This document shows positions 1 through 12,800 of a stretch of DNA of 64,000 bases, one piece after another (the first letter of the stretch is position 1; each line of letters opens with the position of its first letter). Position numbers and translations under genes: made by a program. The notes under the pieces were generated by a model that did not search any database, was not told where the DNA came from, and saw only the letters and a list, made by a program, of their open reading frames with translations. Source of the stretch: Symbiodinium sp. CCMP2592 (lineage: Eukaryota > Sar > Dinophyceae > Suessiales > Symbiodiniaceae); contig CAJNDT010004669.1 in the NCBI GenBank assembly GCA_905221615.1, positions 248,001 to 312,000 on the forward strand, in the 5' to 3' direction.

Positions 1-244
1 TGTGGGGCCTTGATACCGAAGGGTTCAATGGTGCAGGATTCGTTTCATCACCGATGTCTTGAGCCTAAGTACACCAGCCGAAAGAGTTGCACGCAACTGA
101 CCACGTTGCTTTTGTGAATTTTACTAGCTGTTGCTGGGGTTCAGCCTAACGACGCGTGTCTAGATTCTCGTGGTAAGAAGGTTCAAGAGCCAGCAGCGGA
201 GCTCGAAGCCGGAATGGTGTTTGCCGAAGCCCCGAACAGGCAAG
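1..244. other. Upstream flank, no certain gene
   Basis: No ORF here is convincing. If ATG 245 is not the true start, upstream exons of the RCC1 gene would lie here or left of the window. An open + frame at about 176-330 has fair composition, but the RCC1 reading (IGCGIHHS) is in a different frame of the same bases. Confidence 0.4.
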
Positions 245-2113
245 ATGGACTCGGCGGTCCATGCTGCTCAGTTTGCGTACGCGGGCCCACCGAAGAAGAT
301 CGGCTGCGGGATTCACCACAGTGCTCCGGACCTGCATTGACCAGCAATGCTATCATAGAACCCCCCCATATCACCCCTAAAAGGAACCCTATTATAGAAC
401 CCCCACAATACCCCTAAAGGGAACCCTATCATAGAGCTCAAGGCACGCCATGGCCGGAAAACATCTTGTGCTTGACTTGTTGGAGCCAGGTTCGGAATCC
501 TTGTTCCCTCGCCTCCTTTATAAAGCCTGGATTCCCGGATGCCCTTTCGTGAAGTCAAGCTGATCTTCAATTTTGCCGAGGTGTCAGCATCTCCAACCTG
601 GCCTCTCCCGGCGAATACCTGTATGAGGATACCGCTCCGCTGCTCTACGGTTGGGGGCGCAACGTCTACAGCGTAGTGGGCCTGGGGGAGGAGGTCCGTT
701 CTGCGAACGTCCCAAGCCACATCCGCTGCCCAGACTTCGAGGCGCTGCCAGGTGTCTACGAAGTCGCCTGCGGCCACAGCCACACGCTCTTTTTAAGGAA
801 GACGCAGAATGGCCTTGGGCCGGGGGGGGACGTCTACGGCTGCGGCCTGGGAAATCGAGGGCGGCAAGGCTACCGAAACCCGGATGCAGACGACGATGAT
901 ACGCCCGAGGTGGAAGACATCTGGTACGTTCCGACCCCCAAGCCCATTCCGATCGGGAAGGGTGTCGCCGTAGTGCGCATTGTCTGTGGTTCGGATCACA
1001 GCATGGTGCTGGACATGCATGGCCTGATCTACGCGTGCCTCGGGCCGCAACTAGCCACCCATCCCCGGGGCCCCCATATTTGATCTCAGGTCCTGAGCTT
1101 TATATGTCTTTGATTTCTGTCGTATGCGGAAGCATGATTGCATCTAGTGCTTCCCATTTCAAGCTTTGTTTGCAGCCGTTCTGTCAAGCAGTTTTTTTGA
1201 AGAGCTCTCATGAACGCTAGGCACATAAAGGGCTGCTTCGGTTCATGCTTGAGCATCTCTGTGCTTCAGCTCGGCGCTCTCAGTTTCCGCTGCCCCGAAC
1301 CATGCGAAGGTGGGGCCAGAACGGCAGCGGCCAATGCGGTGTTGGACGCGTGGGTGACGTTTTGTCTGCAGAGCGAGTGGTGATGCCCACCATCAAGGGA
1401 GGGCAGGCAAGGGACAAGTGAGTGGTCACGAGGTTTGAGGGAGTTCAGGCTTCGGAGAGCTCGTGAGCTGCATTGTCATCGTCTGCTCTCTGCAGGTTGA
1501 GGGTTTCAGGGGTGTTGTGTTTGCTTTTCAGTCCTATCTCCCGGTGAGGTGTTGGTTGCTCACATGGCCGCCGGCAGCCAGCATTCGATGTTCGTCAGTG
1601 CAAAGGAGCCCTTATAAACACAGCAATTGCCTTATCAACCTTTCACTTCCTCTCCTGCGCTGAAGCCTTCCCTATGTCCTCTGTGGAGGATAGCAAGATG
1701 GGAAGTACCTCAGGCGACGGGGGCCTGGGACTCCAAGGGCCTCGCGCCCAAGCGGCCAAGCCCTTAGTCACTGCTTGGCTCTCTGCTCTCGATCTCACAG
1801 GTGGGAAGGTCTACGTGTGGGGCTGCAATGCGGAAGGCCGGATGCGAGCAGACTCCCAAGTCAATATTCCGACCGACTAGCTTGCGCTTCGACCCACCGC
1901 CAGCACCAGATAACAGTGTCTTAGTCAAAGAAGATGAATCCAGACTTCTTTATGAGATATGTGCTGATCGTGCTAGTTGATCGATTCCGTGCTGTAGGTC
2001 GCCTCGCGCGTTTCGGCCGCTGAATTCGAAACTGAAAGCTTTGGGCAGGGCGACTCGGTCTCGGCCACGACGAAGACTCCGTGCTGGTGCCAGTGGTGGT
2101 GCCTGGGCCCGTT
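245..2113 (+). CDS. RCC1 gene exons 1-6
   Basis: Exons: 245-320, 581-1034, 1310-1406, 1549-1597, 1801-1836, 2049-2113. Exon 1 ends in the first blade motif (IGCGIHHS), completed by exon 2. Exon 2 is the longest, with LLYGWGRNVYSVVGLGEE, CGHSHTLF and CGSDHSMVLDMHGLIYA. Exon 3 continues with WGQNGSGQCGVGR, exon 4 with VLVAHMAAGSQHSMFVS, exon 5 with GKVYVWGCNAEG and exon 6 with RLGLGHDED. Donors after exons 1-6 are GT, GT, GC, GT, GC, GC. Blade spacing is normal at each junction, which is the main support for the splice choices. Introns between exons show no other gene. Alternative donors one or two codons away remain possible for exon 6. Confidence 0.82.
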
Positions 2114-3845
2114 GCGTTGCAAGGAACTTCAGTGGAGGGCTAGTTGACCCTGCGGCCTCCAGGGGTTACGAAGATGGTGTAAGGTTCCTGATTCAAGGCC
2201 CTAAAAGGCCCTAGCTGCCGCGCCTACAGTAGCGCCTCAAGTCTAAATGTCCATGGAAGATGGTCTGCCAACCCGGTGAGGTCGATGCTCTCCAGACAAC
2301 GAAGGTCGCCCTCTCAGCAGCTGGAGAAGCACACACCGGCGTGGTGGATATGAACGGATCCTTGGCGCTGCCTTCGTCCAATGATTGGCTTGAGATTTCT
2401 AAACGTATTCAAGTCGAGTGTTGGGACGAAGAGTTTATCCACGGGACCTCACCGCTTCATCTAGACACCTTTCACCGAAAATAGGGGACCCTAATATATA
2501 GCACCCGAAATAGTAGGATCCTTATGTAATGGACCCCAACATAAGGTACCCCCTAAGCTCCCAGATCCTGGGATCCCGCTTCTGTCCCCCAGTGTTGAAG
2601 ATCCCGGTTTCAAAAGGCCCTCCGGCTGCCTGGTTTCTGGAGACTCTCTTGGGTTTGCTCCTGTTCGTAACGTTTCGGACCTTGATGGGACATGGGCCTT
2701 CAAGTTCCTTCAAGATTTCCCTTACGGGTTCCTTTAAGCGATCCATAGGAGTTATGGGTTTCAGAGTTTAGGGCGTTTTTGAGTGCCCATATCTCTCCCA
2801 GCCTTCAGCCCAATTCCGGCCCCTGGAGGTGGGCTCTGGATGTGGGGCCTCGGCTCTTACGGCCGCCTGGGCCTGGGAGAGCCCATTGATGTGCCGCTGC
2901 CTCGGAGGACGATTTCTGGATCATCCCATTTGGGAGTTTTCGAAATTAGGGGACCCTCATATAGTACCCTAACTAGTAGGATCCTTATTATAAGGACCCC
3001 AACATAAGGCCCCACTCCAAGACGTAGTTGTGCCAGGATACCGATTCCAGAGGAGCTCCCGGTGACTCGTCTCTGCGATGCTGGGCCAGGGACCAACAAA
3101 ATTAAGCTGCCAACTGGGTCAAAACGGAAGGCCGAGCCGCATAGCCCAAGAAGCCCAGCAGCAGCTTCTTCCTATTCTTTGGGTCTCAGAGATCTTGGCG
3201 AGGGTAGCTCGTAGCTCTTTCCTACCATGCCCTTGGCTTCTGCGAGCTTCAGCCGGGGATCCCCTGCATCTAAACTTCATCTAAAGAGCTCTCAGGTCAT
3301 GCAGCTGGCCCTTGGCAGCTTCCACAGCGTAGCGTTGGTGGGTACCGGTCGAAGCCAAGCTCTTTACACCTGGGGCCCTATGACTGAACTGGCTCCATTC
3401 TGAGCAGCATTCGGAGGGCTTCCTTCGATTCCTTCGGATGACGCACTCTTACCGTGTCATAACCTCAAGTAGGATCCCTTTTTCGGGTACTTCTGACTCT
3501 ACTTAAGCCGACTTTGTTTGTAGAGCTCTTCTCAGGGCCGGCCCGTGTCTTTTGCATGTGAAACAAGCCGCCCTGCCGGAACCCTACCCTTCTACAACTC
3601 GGAGTGAGGATGAACAAAAGGTGGGCTTCGGATTGCCGGGTCATGAAGGATCTTCATAAGCAGGAGCCCCATATCAACAGGCATGCATCCGGGTTTCGTG
3701 ATGTGGAGCGCACCTTCCTCTACTACCTGTAGCCTGAGAGGCAGAAGATGGGGAGACCAGGAGGGTTGAACATGAGGCGGGTAGAACATGTGTATGTATG
3801 TATATATATATATATATATATATTTATATTAATATATTAATATAT

Positions 3846-3877
<32 letters not shown>

Positions 3878-6800
3878 TGTATGTATGTAGGTACATACAT
3901 ACATACATTGCATGCATGCATACATACATACATATATACACACATACACATGTCAAGCCAAGGCTACGGCGAAGCTCTTGGCAACAAGGCAGGGTTGTTC
4001 TGTGGGATTTCGAGTGCACTGATGCTTCTGGCATTGAATCGTCTGACTTTCAGGTTTTGCGAACGTAGGGTCTGCATCAGAACTGCTCTTATGGGCATCC
4101 TTTATGCTGCAAGCTTTTGGTCTGGTCGTCTTCAGCTTGGTGAAGCTTGATTGGAACCCAGTAGCGTTTCACAAGTATGCGGTCTGCAGCAAGCTTCTGC
4201 TTAGTTGACCAACGAGGTGTGAAAGCCGTCTTTTGTGACAAGAATTCTGCCGGAACACTTCGCAAGCTTTCTCAACACCTCCGATGTCGAAGGTGCAAAC
4301 CTAGCGGACGAAGGCTAGGCACTGACTGGATCGCCATATAACTCAGTTCGAAACACCAAGGTGGGCGGCGGTGTCTCCCCGACTCCGCTTGTTGTGGGAC
4401 TGGAAGAACACAGCCGCCAGCTTAGAAGAGCTTGGGACAACATCTCGTCCATGCAGAAAAAGCCACGAACGCAGAGGCAGTGAACCCGGAAACCTTAGCG
4501 CCTTCAACCTGCAACGCTCAAGCCCGCAGACCGACAGAGCCCCTGTGCTCCCAACTCCAGTCCCGGCCGAGGCAGGGCGCAGGTCTTGCAGATTGCTGCC
4601 GGGCCCTACCACACCCTGGACGCTGGGATTTGAAGATTCCGATGGCCAGCATACCTCGATCGATGCTTCAATAGATTGATAGATGGATAGATTCGAATCA
4701 CAAATATTTACAGGCATGCACGTACGTGCCACAGCTTTATATACACAGTTACATACATAATGCATGCACAATCAAAAGAGACATGCATGCAAAGGCATAA
4801 GCATTTTTTGCGAATTCGACGGAGCCTCGAAGTTATCAGATGTTGGACGAAGACCAAAGCCCATCCTCGCCAGTCAGAGCAGCAGCAGACGGTAATCGAC
4901 ATAAGGCAGCCCTGTGTAGCAGTGCGTGGCTGAACACCTCTAAGTCGGAATCCATGCTAGCGGAACGCTCCCATTGCAACAGCGAGCAAACAAGCCTTGG
5001 CCCACATCCGCATCATGATATCATGAGAGATCGCGCCTGCATCAGAATTCTATCCTACATCAGCTGAGGTCCTCATGGAGGATGGGGAGCTGATCTCCTT
5101 TGGTCAGGGCTCCTCCGGTCGCTTGGGCACAGGCGCAAAGCGAGAGCGAGGTAAGACAGGAATCCTGCAGTGGAAGACGTAGCTTGTCGTGCGATTGCTG
5201 CTTCGTGATTAGTTTCACAGTTGCCTCTATGCCCCAGTAAAGAGCTACAGGCGAAGCTGCTTAGAAAGTTTTGCAACCTCCCTTCAAGCACCGTCAAGCT
5301 TCCGGGCTCTTCCATTTCGCGGGTCGAGGCTGCACTATCCACACCTAACCCGAATCCTCTCCAATGCAGTGCAGGAACCCTAAACCCAAACCCTTAAACC
5401 CTAAACCCTCCAGGGGCTTCCAAGAATCACAAGTTGCCCGTGAAGCTTCCCGGGGCGCATGGCTTTGCCACGAAGCTGCGCAACACTGACAGGTCCGGGG
5501 GGGGGGGGGGTAAAAACCCTAATTAACTCAAAACCCTAAACCCCGAACCAAAACCCTAAACCCTAAACAAACAAAGCCCTAAAGCCTAAACAAACAAAAC
5601 CCTAAACCCTGAACCCTAAGCTGTTGGGATACCGAAGTCGCAGATCTGCGTTTGTTTGATGCGGGAGCCCAGAGCACGGCCTGGGCTTAAACCCTACGTA
5701 GAACCACTCTACGGTTGCTGGTATAAATCCTAGGGTTCCTTTTAAAGGGATTCATAAGGGTACTATTAGGGATCTATAGGGATTTGGGTTTAGGGTTATG
5801 ATATAGAAATCCTTGCATTACCTTAAGGACCCTAAACTATGGGAATTATGGTATAGTCCTTATTGTGGGTAATGCAGGATTTATATCATCAACAGTAGTA
5901 CCCCAAAACCCCAAGAAACCTAGAGCCCCAAACCCTAGAACCTATAGGCGTCTGGAGCGACAACGCATCACAGGTCAGCGGAAAAAGCTTCCCAGCCTCG
6001 GTCCCCGAGCAATGCGCAGAAGAGGACCTTCCGCGCCGGTTGAGAAGTCGCGGCGAATTGTACAAGAATAGCAAGATGCTTAGTCATCAGTAAGACTGGT
6101 AATCTGAGGAACACTCTTACTAAAAGGAAAGTAATACTATTGATATCTTGTTAATAAGTGTCATAAAATTACAGACTGTTGTAGTCGACGGCTCTGTTTC
6201 GGGCCTTTGAACTGTGGGTTTTGTTGGCTTGTCCAGGACCTTGGAAGACCCAGCGGAGCGATCCATGATGCTCAGCTGCATAGCTGCTACATCAGAACTC
6301 CGGATACGGTGAAAGAGATGCTTTCATATCGGCCCTGAACCCTAAACCATAAACCCCTCAAGCCCTGCAGACTGCTGTCTCTGGAGAAAAGGAGTTAAAA
6401 AAACACCCTCAAGCCCAGCAAGGTAGGCACTTGCTCCAGACAATGTAGGGAAAGACGAAGAAGCTTCAGAGACGACGCTGCTTAGGTCGCTGGTCAGACG
6501 AAAGCTCTGGGACTCTCCAAGCAGAGGGGTGTTGAAACCTCTGTGAACCTTTAAAAGCTGCTACTACCTTATCAGGAACCGACAAAAGCCAATAACAAGC
6601 GAAACAGAGAGGGTATATAACTATATAACTCCTTGTTGGCTTACTTGAAGAGGCGATGACGGGACATCATGACATATCCCAACCTTACAGTTGTTGGTTT
6701 CCTACGCTATCCTTGCTGAGGAAGCGGACGGCTGGCACAAGCGCCATTGGCAATGGAAGGCAAGGTTGGGAGATCGCCCAGCTCAAGTGCCGCTCATCTC

Positions 6801-9800
6801 GACACGACGATTCTTCTTGTGCTCAAACCTAAACCCAAAAAACCCTAAACTCTTAGCCCTAAACCCCCTTAAACTGGCCCTAAACCCTGAGCGCTGCCCC
6901 GCCCCAAGAGCTTTCCTACTGCAGATGCGACTGGACCTTTAAAAGAGGCATCTAACACAGAATCTGGACCCTGAGCCTGAAACGCTGGGCCTGGGGTCTA
7001 GTTCGACTGCAGACCTTCTAACCGAACCCGGGCTTATTCTTCTTATTTTGAGTGAGCTTGATTGTGCTCTGCCGTGGCTGCCCATAGACATGTCGTCCTG
7101 TCTCCGGAACTCTCTCCCTTCCGTTTTCTCGGCTCCCGTCCGGTCCCAACGCTCTGAGCTCTGCTATTCAGGGGGGGAGGCGAACTGTTCGCCGAGGTGG
7201 CGACATGTTCACCGCCGCCGTGTCCTGGCAGGGCGCGTCCTCGGCCGGAAGGTTAGAGTCAGAGGGGCTTCTGATCTGTTGCAGGCAGGTTCATTCTCTC
7301 TTAGTCTTGGCATTGCTTCTTGTAGACCTCGTGCTGTTGGGCGGACGCTTCAGCAGCAGTGCAGTTGAGCATACTGACTGAACTTTCTTCCTTGCCACTA
7401 AAAACGAACTTCCCGCATCTTTGCAATGAGGCTGTACACCTGGGGCTCTGGGGCCCGCGGTCAGCTGGGCACTGGCAGTCTTCAGGAGCGCATTGTTTGT
7501 GGCCTCTTCCATATAAAGAGGACCCATCCGAGTACAGAACCCACGCTGTTCATGCACAGCCAAGACTCGTCCCTTGACTCTAACCCCTAGGCCCGAGAGT
7601 TAGTGGGTTCTGGGCTCGAGATTCCTCCAGGGAGCTGCGCACCTCGGAGTTGATACGTCCCCATATCTGAGTCTTCTTGAACACTCGGCTCGGAACCCAA
7701 AGCCAGAAACCTCCCGAAAGCTTCCGAAGCAACGTGCACTCTGCAGGACAGCTGGGTGCCGAAGGCCGGGTTCGACACTTGCACCGCAGCTTCACAGAAG
7801 CCCTCGGCAAAGCGGTGGGGAGCCATTGAGAAACACCAAGGGAGGGGTCAGCCTGAACCCGACACCATGAATTTGGGAACCTAGAACCGAATCAAAGACA
7901 AGAAACGTACCCGAGCAGCGAAGCGTCGAATCCAAGCCAGGGCCCCTGAAGCGCTTGCAGGCGGTCCGTTTTCCATCGGGTCGGCTGGTTCGGTCCATCG
8001 CCTGTGGGCGAGAGCACTGTGTCCTTCTTTGGCAAAGACGGGAGGGGGCCAAGGCCCAAACCTAAAACCCTAAACCCAGTCCTTTGTTGGCTCGGGTTGG
8101 ATTCTCGTTGTGAGGGTTTGTCGTATGCATTCTGAGTTGGGGTTCAATGTGGATCCTCTTCATGTGAACTTCAGTGAGTTGTCGCTGGAGTTGCCGAGGG
8201 AACAGGTTGTGGGTGTTTGTATGTGGCCAGGGTTATTCTTCTCCAGGGCAGCAGTCTCCAGCGTCCAAGGTTCTCCCGAATCGGAATTAGGACGGCATCC
8301 GCAGTCGTAGAAGAACACCAAGAAAGGCCCTAAACCCCAAACCCTACAGGCCTTACTCGAGGGGTCTTTCTAAACGCCTACATGTGACCCAAGGTTGCCA
8401 TCACCTACGACGGGAATGCCTACGCCTGGGGGAAGGGGGACAAGGCTTGCGCCCCGTGAAGCGATTTCGGGGGGGCTTGAGGCTCAGAGGGGCTTTGCTG
8501 TCTGGTCCATAGGGAATCCAGGAATCCACTTGGAGGATCATGGGATTATGTCAGTGAAGATATAGGTAGCTTCATCAGAATCAAACATGTGACGGTTAGA
8601 ATAGTTACTTTGTTAAAGATCCCGGTTCCCAGGATCCTTTAAGTAGACAGCGGAAGTGCTAGTCTGCCCGCAGGGACAGCTCGGTGTCGGGCGCAACGAG
8701 GACACTGCGGTACCGCGATGCCCGGCTGCATGTGGTCGTCTGGCACGGTGCTTCGGGATTCTAAGCAGCTGAGTGCTTCTGTCTCTCATCGATTTCAGCT
8801 TGGAGCCACACCCATGACGGAAACATTCGCAAGAGTCTCGGACGCTATTCCTCAGTCTCGCCTTGATGTCTATGTACTCCCTCGGCCGTGAAACTGGAAA
8901 TGAAGCAACCGGCAAGGAGACCAGTGGAAGAAACAAAGGACGAAGTGAGACAAAAGGAACAACACAATGAAAGAAGAGAAGTGTGGTGGTTGGTGGTTTC
9001 CTTCTGCTCACTTCTTCTGTCTTTCGCCTTTTCTGTTTACCTTTTGCTGAATTCATGTTTCCGCTCTTTTCGTGTAGGCACATGATGACTCAGCAACAAG
9101 ACAAAGAAACGAGTTCGCTTCGATCTTACATTCGTTCCCTTGTGCTCTAAGTAGAATGTGAGTGACCTGAGTTGGAATCAACGAAGCAGCGAAGGGAAGA
9201 CGAACGATTTCGCACGTATCTTAATCAAACAACTCCGTGTAGATGTTTTAGTTCATTAAACCAGAAGCAAGCACTCACTTCCTTGAAAGGTGATACTAGA
9301 TTACTAGATGGTTGGGTGCCCGGTTCCATGGTGAGAACAAGAAAGCAAACGAATGAAAAGAGTGCGTGTTTCTCTTCTTTAAATTAGGCCACAGGAAAGC
9401 AAAACATCCATGGAATTTCAGGAGCTGCTGCTTAAGAAATATACCTGAAATCATATCAGGGATCCTGTTGCACTTTAAAGCATTTAAAGCATATTCCATA
9501 TTGAATTCGAGGCCCCTTAGCGCTTCTGAGGACTCGTCCAGGGCGTCGCTGATGTCCTCGTCTGTGCGGCGGGAGAGGCCGGTCTAATGAGATGCTCACT
9601 TGGAGGGTCGGTGGACTTAGGAAGTAGTTACTTTGTAGACTTTACACCCCAATTAGGATCCCTGTTACGGCGCCTGTTAGTCTACCTGTTACCTACTTAC
9701 TAACTCCCCCGACCCTCCAAGCAGATCCTCCATTCCATGTGGCCAGGGCTGGGTGAAGGTCGGGATCGTCGTAGTGTACCACATGGGTGGTTGTCAAGAT

Positions 9801-12800
9801 GATGGTCCCTTTTTGGTTCCCTATTATAATGCGGCACCTATTATTTAGGGTACCCATAAAGGGACCCTAATTTTGACAACTACCCACATGCCTCCGTGCC
9901 CTCCAGTCCAGCTTTTCGCCGCAGGACCACACGGGAGCCATCTGTCGCGGCGAGGACGACAACGAACTGCGACCGAGCTGCAAACCCCTTTGAACCTTCA
10001 AACTTGCCTGCAGGGAGCTTGGATGGTCTGATGAACTGGTGATGAAAGCTGCAGAGATGCGGGTTATCTGAATTTCCGCGGCACAGTCCAGTAAGGCCAA
10101 AGGCTTCCAGCCCTGAGCTGCTCAGAATTGCTTCTCCTTCTCGGGATACTCTCGGAGCTGGAGAGGTTTAGGGGTTTAGGGTTTCAGGCCGTTTAAGGGT
10201 TTGGGAGCAGCAAGGGTGTCGTGCCAACAACTGCCTTACCATTTCCAGGATCTTCCTCGATCCTTCCGCCTTGAGTCTCCAACCTGCAACCGTTGAAGAC
10301 CCGCTATGCCCTGAAGCCTTGACCCCTGAAACCCTCAATTTTTGAAACCTATTTATAACCCTGAAACCCTAGGCCCTAGAGCCTTGAAACCCTCCACCCG
10401 AAAGCTTACAGCCCTTAAAGTCAAAGCCCCCCCAAACCCTCTTGTGGCTCTCAGGTACCTTTCTTGTCTAGTGCATCTCCGCATCCCTAAACCCTACACC
10501 CCTCAACCCGAAAGCCCAAAACCGACCCCCCAAACCCTAAACCCCTAAACCCCCTAACCCCTAAACCCCTATTTCCCCAAACCCCTAAACCCCTAAACCC
10601 CTAAACCCCTAAAGCCCCAAACCCTAAACCCTGAACCCTATAAGGTACATGTGGGGCTCCTCGGAGATGGGCAAGCTGGGCCTTGGGGCCGCCGGCCTCT
10701 CCTCCAGCGACTCGCCGCCGGCGGTCGTCAAGGCGACGCGAGCTCGGGATCCTATGGGAGTTTCCGAAAATAGGGGGGGTACCTTATTTTGGGGTCCTTA
10801 TAGTAAGGATCCTACTGTTTAGGGTACTATATTAGGGTCTCCCTATTTTCGGAAACTCCCATATAGGGGCCTTAATAATTAGAATAGGGTTCCTTCAGGG
10901 GGTCCTTTAAAGGGGCAGTAGGGTTCCATGGTATAGGGGCCCTAGTAATTGAGATAGGGTTCCTTCACAGCTTCACGGGGTCCATTAAAGGGGTAGTAGG
11001 GTTCCATGGTATAGGGGCCTTCACAATTAGAATAGGGTTTTGGGCCCGTTATACTACAATTGTAAAGAGGAACCCCACAAAAGTGGTGCAGGGTTTCAGG
11101 AACAACACGGTATACGTATTATGGCAGTATATTCTAGCCGAATGACAACAAGGCTCGTAGGAGTATATTGAAGGAATGGAACACGTGGACCAGAATGGCA
11201 AATAATGTCGTGTTCTGATAGGGAAACATTAGCATTCATTACTCAGACCCAGGCTTTTGTTGGAGGCTTCGCTCAGGCATCGCGATCTAGGGCTGTTACC
11301 GAGCTGTCAACTTTCGAAGCATAGCTGCGAGATGCCACAAGTTCTGCGCTTTTTCAACCCCTGAACCTTCGCAACTTCAGTCCGTTCTGCAGGCTACATC
11401 GGTTGAACCGAAAAGCCGTCCCAATCCGTAGATGCCTTCGGGTTCCGAAGCCCCCGCTAAATTCTGGCTCCTGCAGGCATTTGCGAAGGCAGACAACCCC
11501 TATCGCGTGCCTGGGACGTTGTGCTGTAAGAATGAATACAGGATCTGAATTCGGCGGTTCGGACAGGGCTGTTCATGCATGCTAGACGTGGCTCTCCGGT
11601 GACACTCCAGCAAAAGCCAAGCACAGACAGCCGCTTAACTCCGCGGCAACCCTTGGATCATGTTAGGGATCCTACCCTAAATACGATATATCCTACTATA
11701 CACGAGGTATATCCTACTATAAATTCTATGGTCTATTCCTGAGCGAAGGTATAGGCCCTTTATGCCAGGTTCCGGTGGCCCTGAGCTGTGGTCAGTACCA
11801 CACTGCCGTCGTCTGTGCGCTTCGCAGCGACTCCGAGGACTCGGAGAGCTCTCCTTGGGCGGTTGTCAGAATTTCGGGTCCCTTTTTGGGGAGCCTCTGA
11901 GTATATAATATATATTGCTATATAATGTATACTATATACTCTCTGCACCCTAAATATTAGGTGCCATATTATAATAGGGACCCCAAAAAGCGACCATAAT
12001 TTTGACAACTACCCACTTGAAGGTTCTGTATAGCAATAATGAGGGTTCCTTTAAGGGTCCCTCTAAAGGGGTCTATACCCTAACCTGCCAGAACCTACTT
12101 TTTTGTGGGGTCCCTATAAATCCAACCTACAAATAAGTAGGGTTTGGTGGGTCTAGGTAGGGATTCTCTAAGGGTATGGGGTTTAGAGCCTATAGGAACA
12201 TTCTGGTAAAGCCATCGCGGGACATCATGGAGCCCCGACGTGTAGCCGAAGCTCCAAAAAAGGAAAGGGAGGTCCGGGCTTGGGAATAGTTCATAGTTCC
12301 GAATATAGTTCACCCCAGCTCCGTTTTCTAAATAGAACCCTACTATAGATCCCTTATAGACCCCGTTAAAGGACCCCTTTAAAGGAACCCTATTCTACAT
12401 GATTAAGGCCCTTGTATCCCTGGCAGCCCTGGGAGGAAGACAGAATCGCAGGACGTGCCTTGGCTTGCGCCGATGATGGACCAGATTCAATCGGATCCCG
12501 GGAGTGCTGCGCGTTCGGAGCAGTGTGGGCATCGAATTCCTTTCTGGGGCTACTATCCGGCTTCGGTGGTGTTTTCGGCATCTAGCCGTCTCTGCCAGTT
12601 CCAAGCCGGATCGCTCAAGACTTGCGAAGCGAGTTGCGTTGGGACCCCCCTTCTCCAAATGGGTGGTTGTCAAATTATGGTCCCTCTGCGGGTCCCTATA
12701 ATATAATACGGCACCTACCCAAAAAGGGACCATAATTTTGACAACTACCCAAATAGCTCCCCAGCACTTTCTGACAGGTGTTTGGACCTTCGGGGGCGGC

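Noticed and set aside
3837-4034. Tyr/Ile/His-rich frames on both strands
   Set aside because: Translations of the ATAC/GTAT microsatellite.
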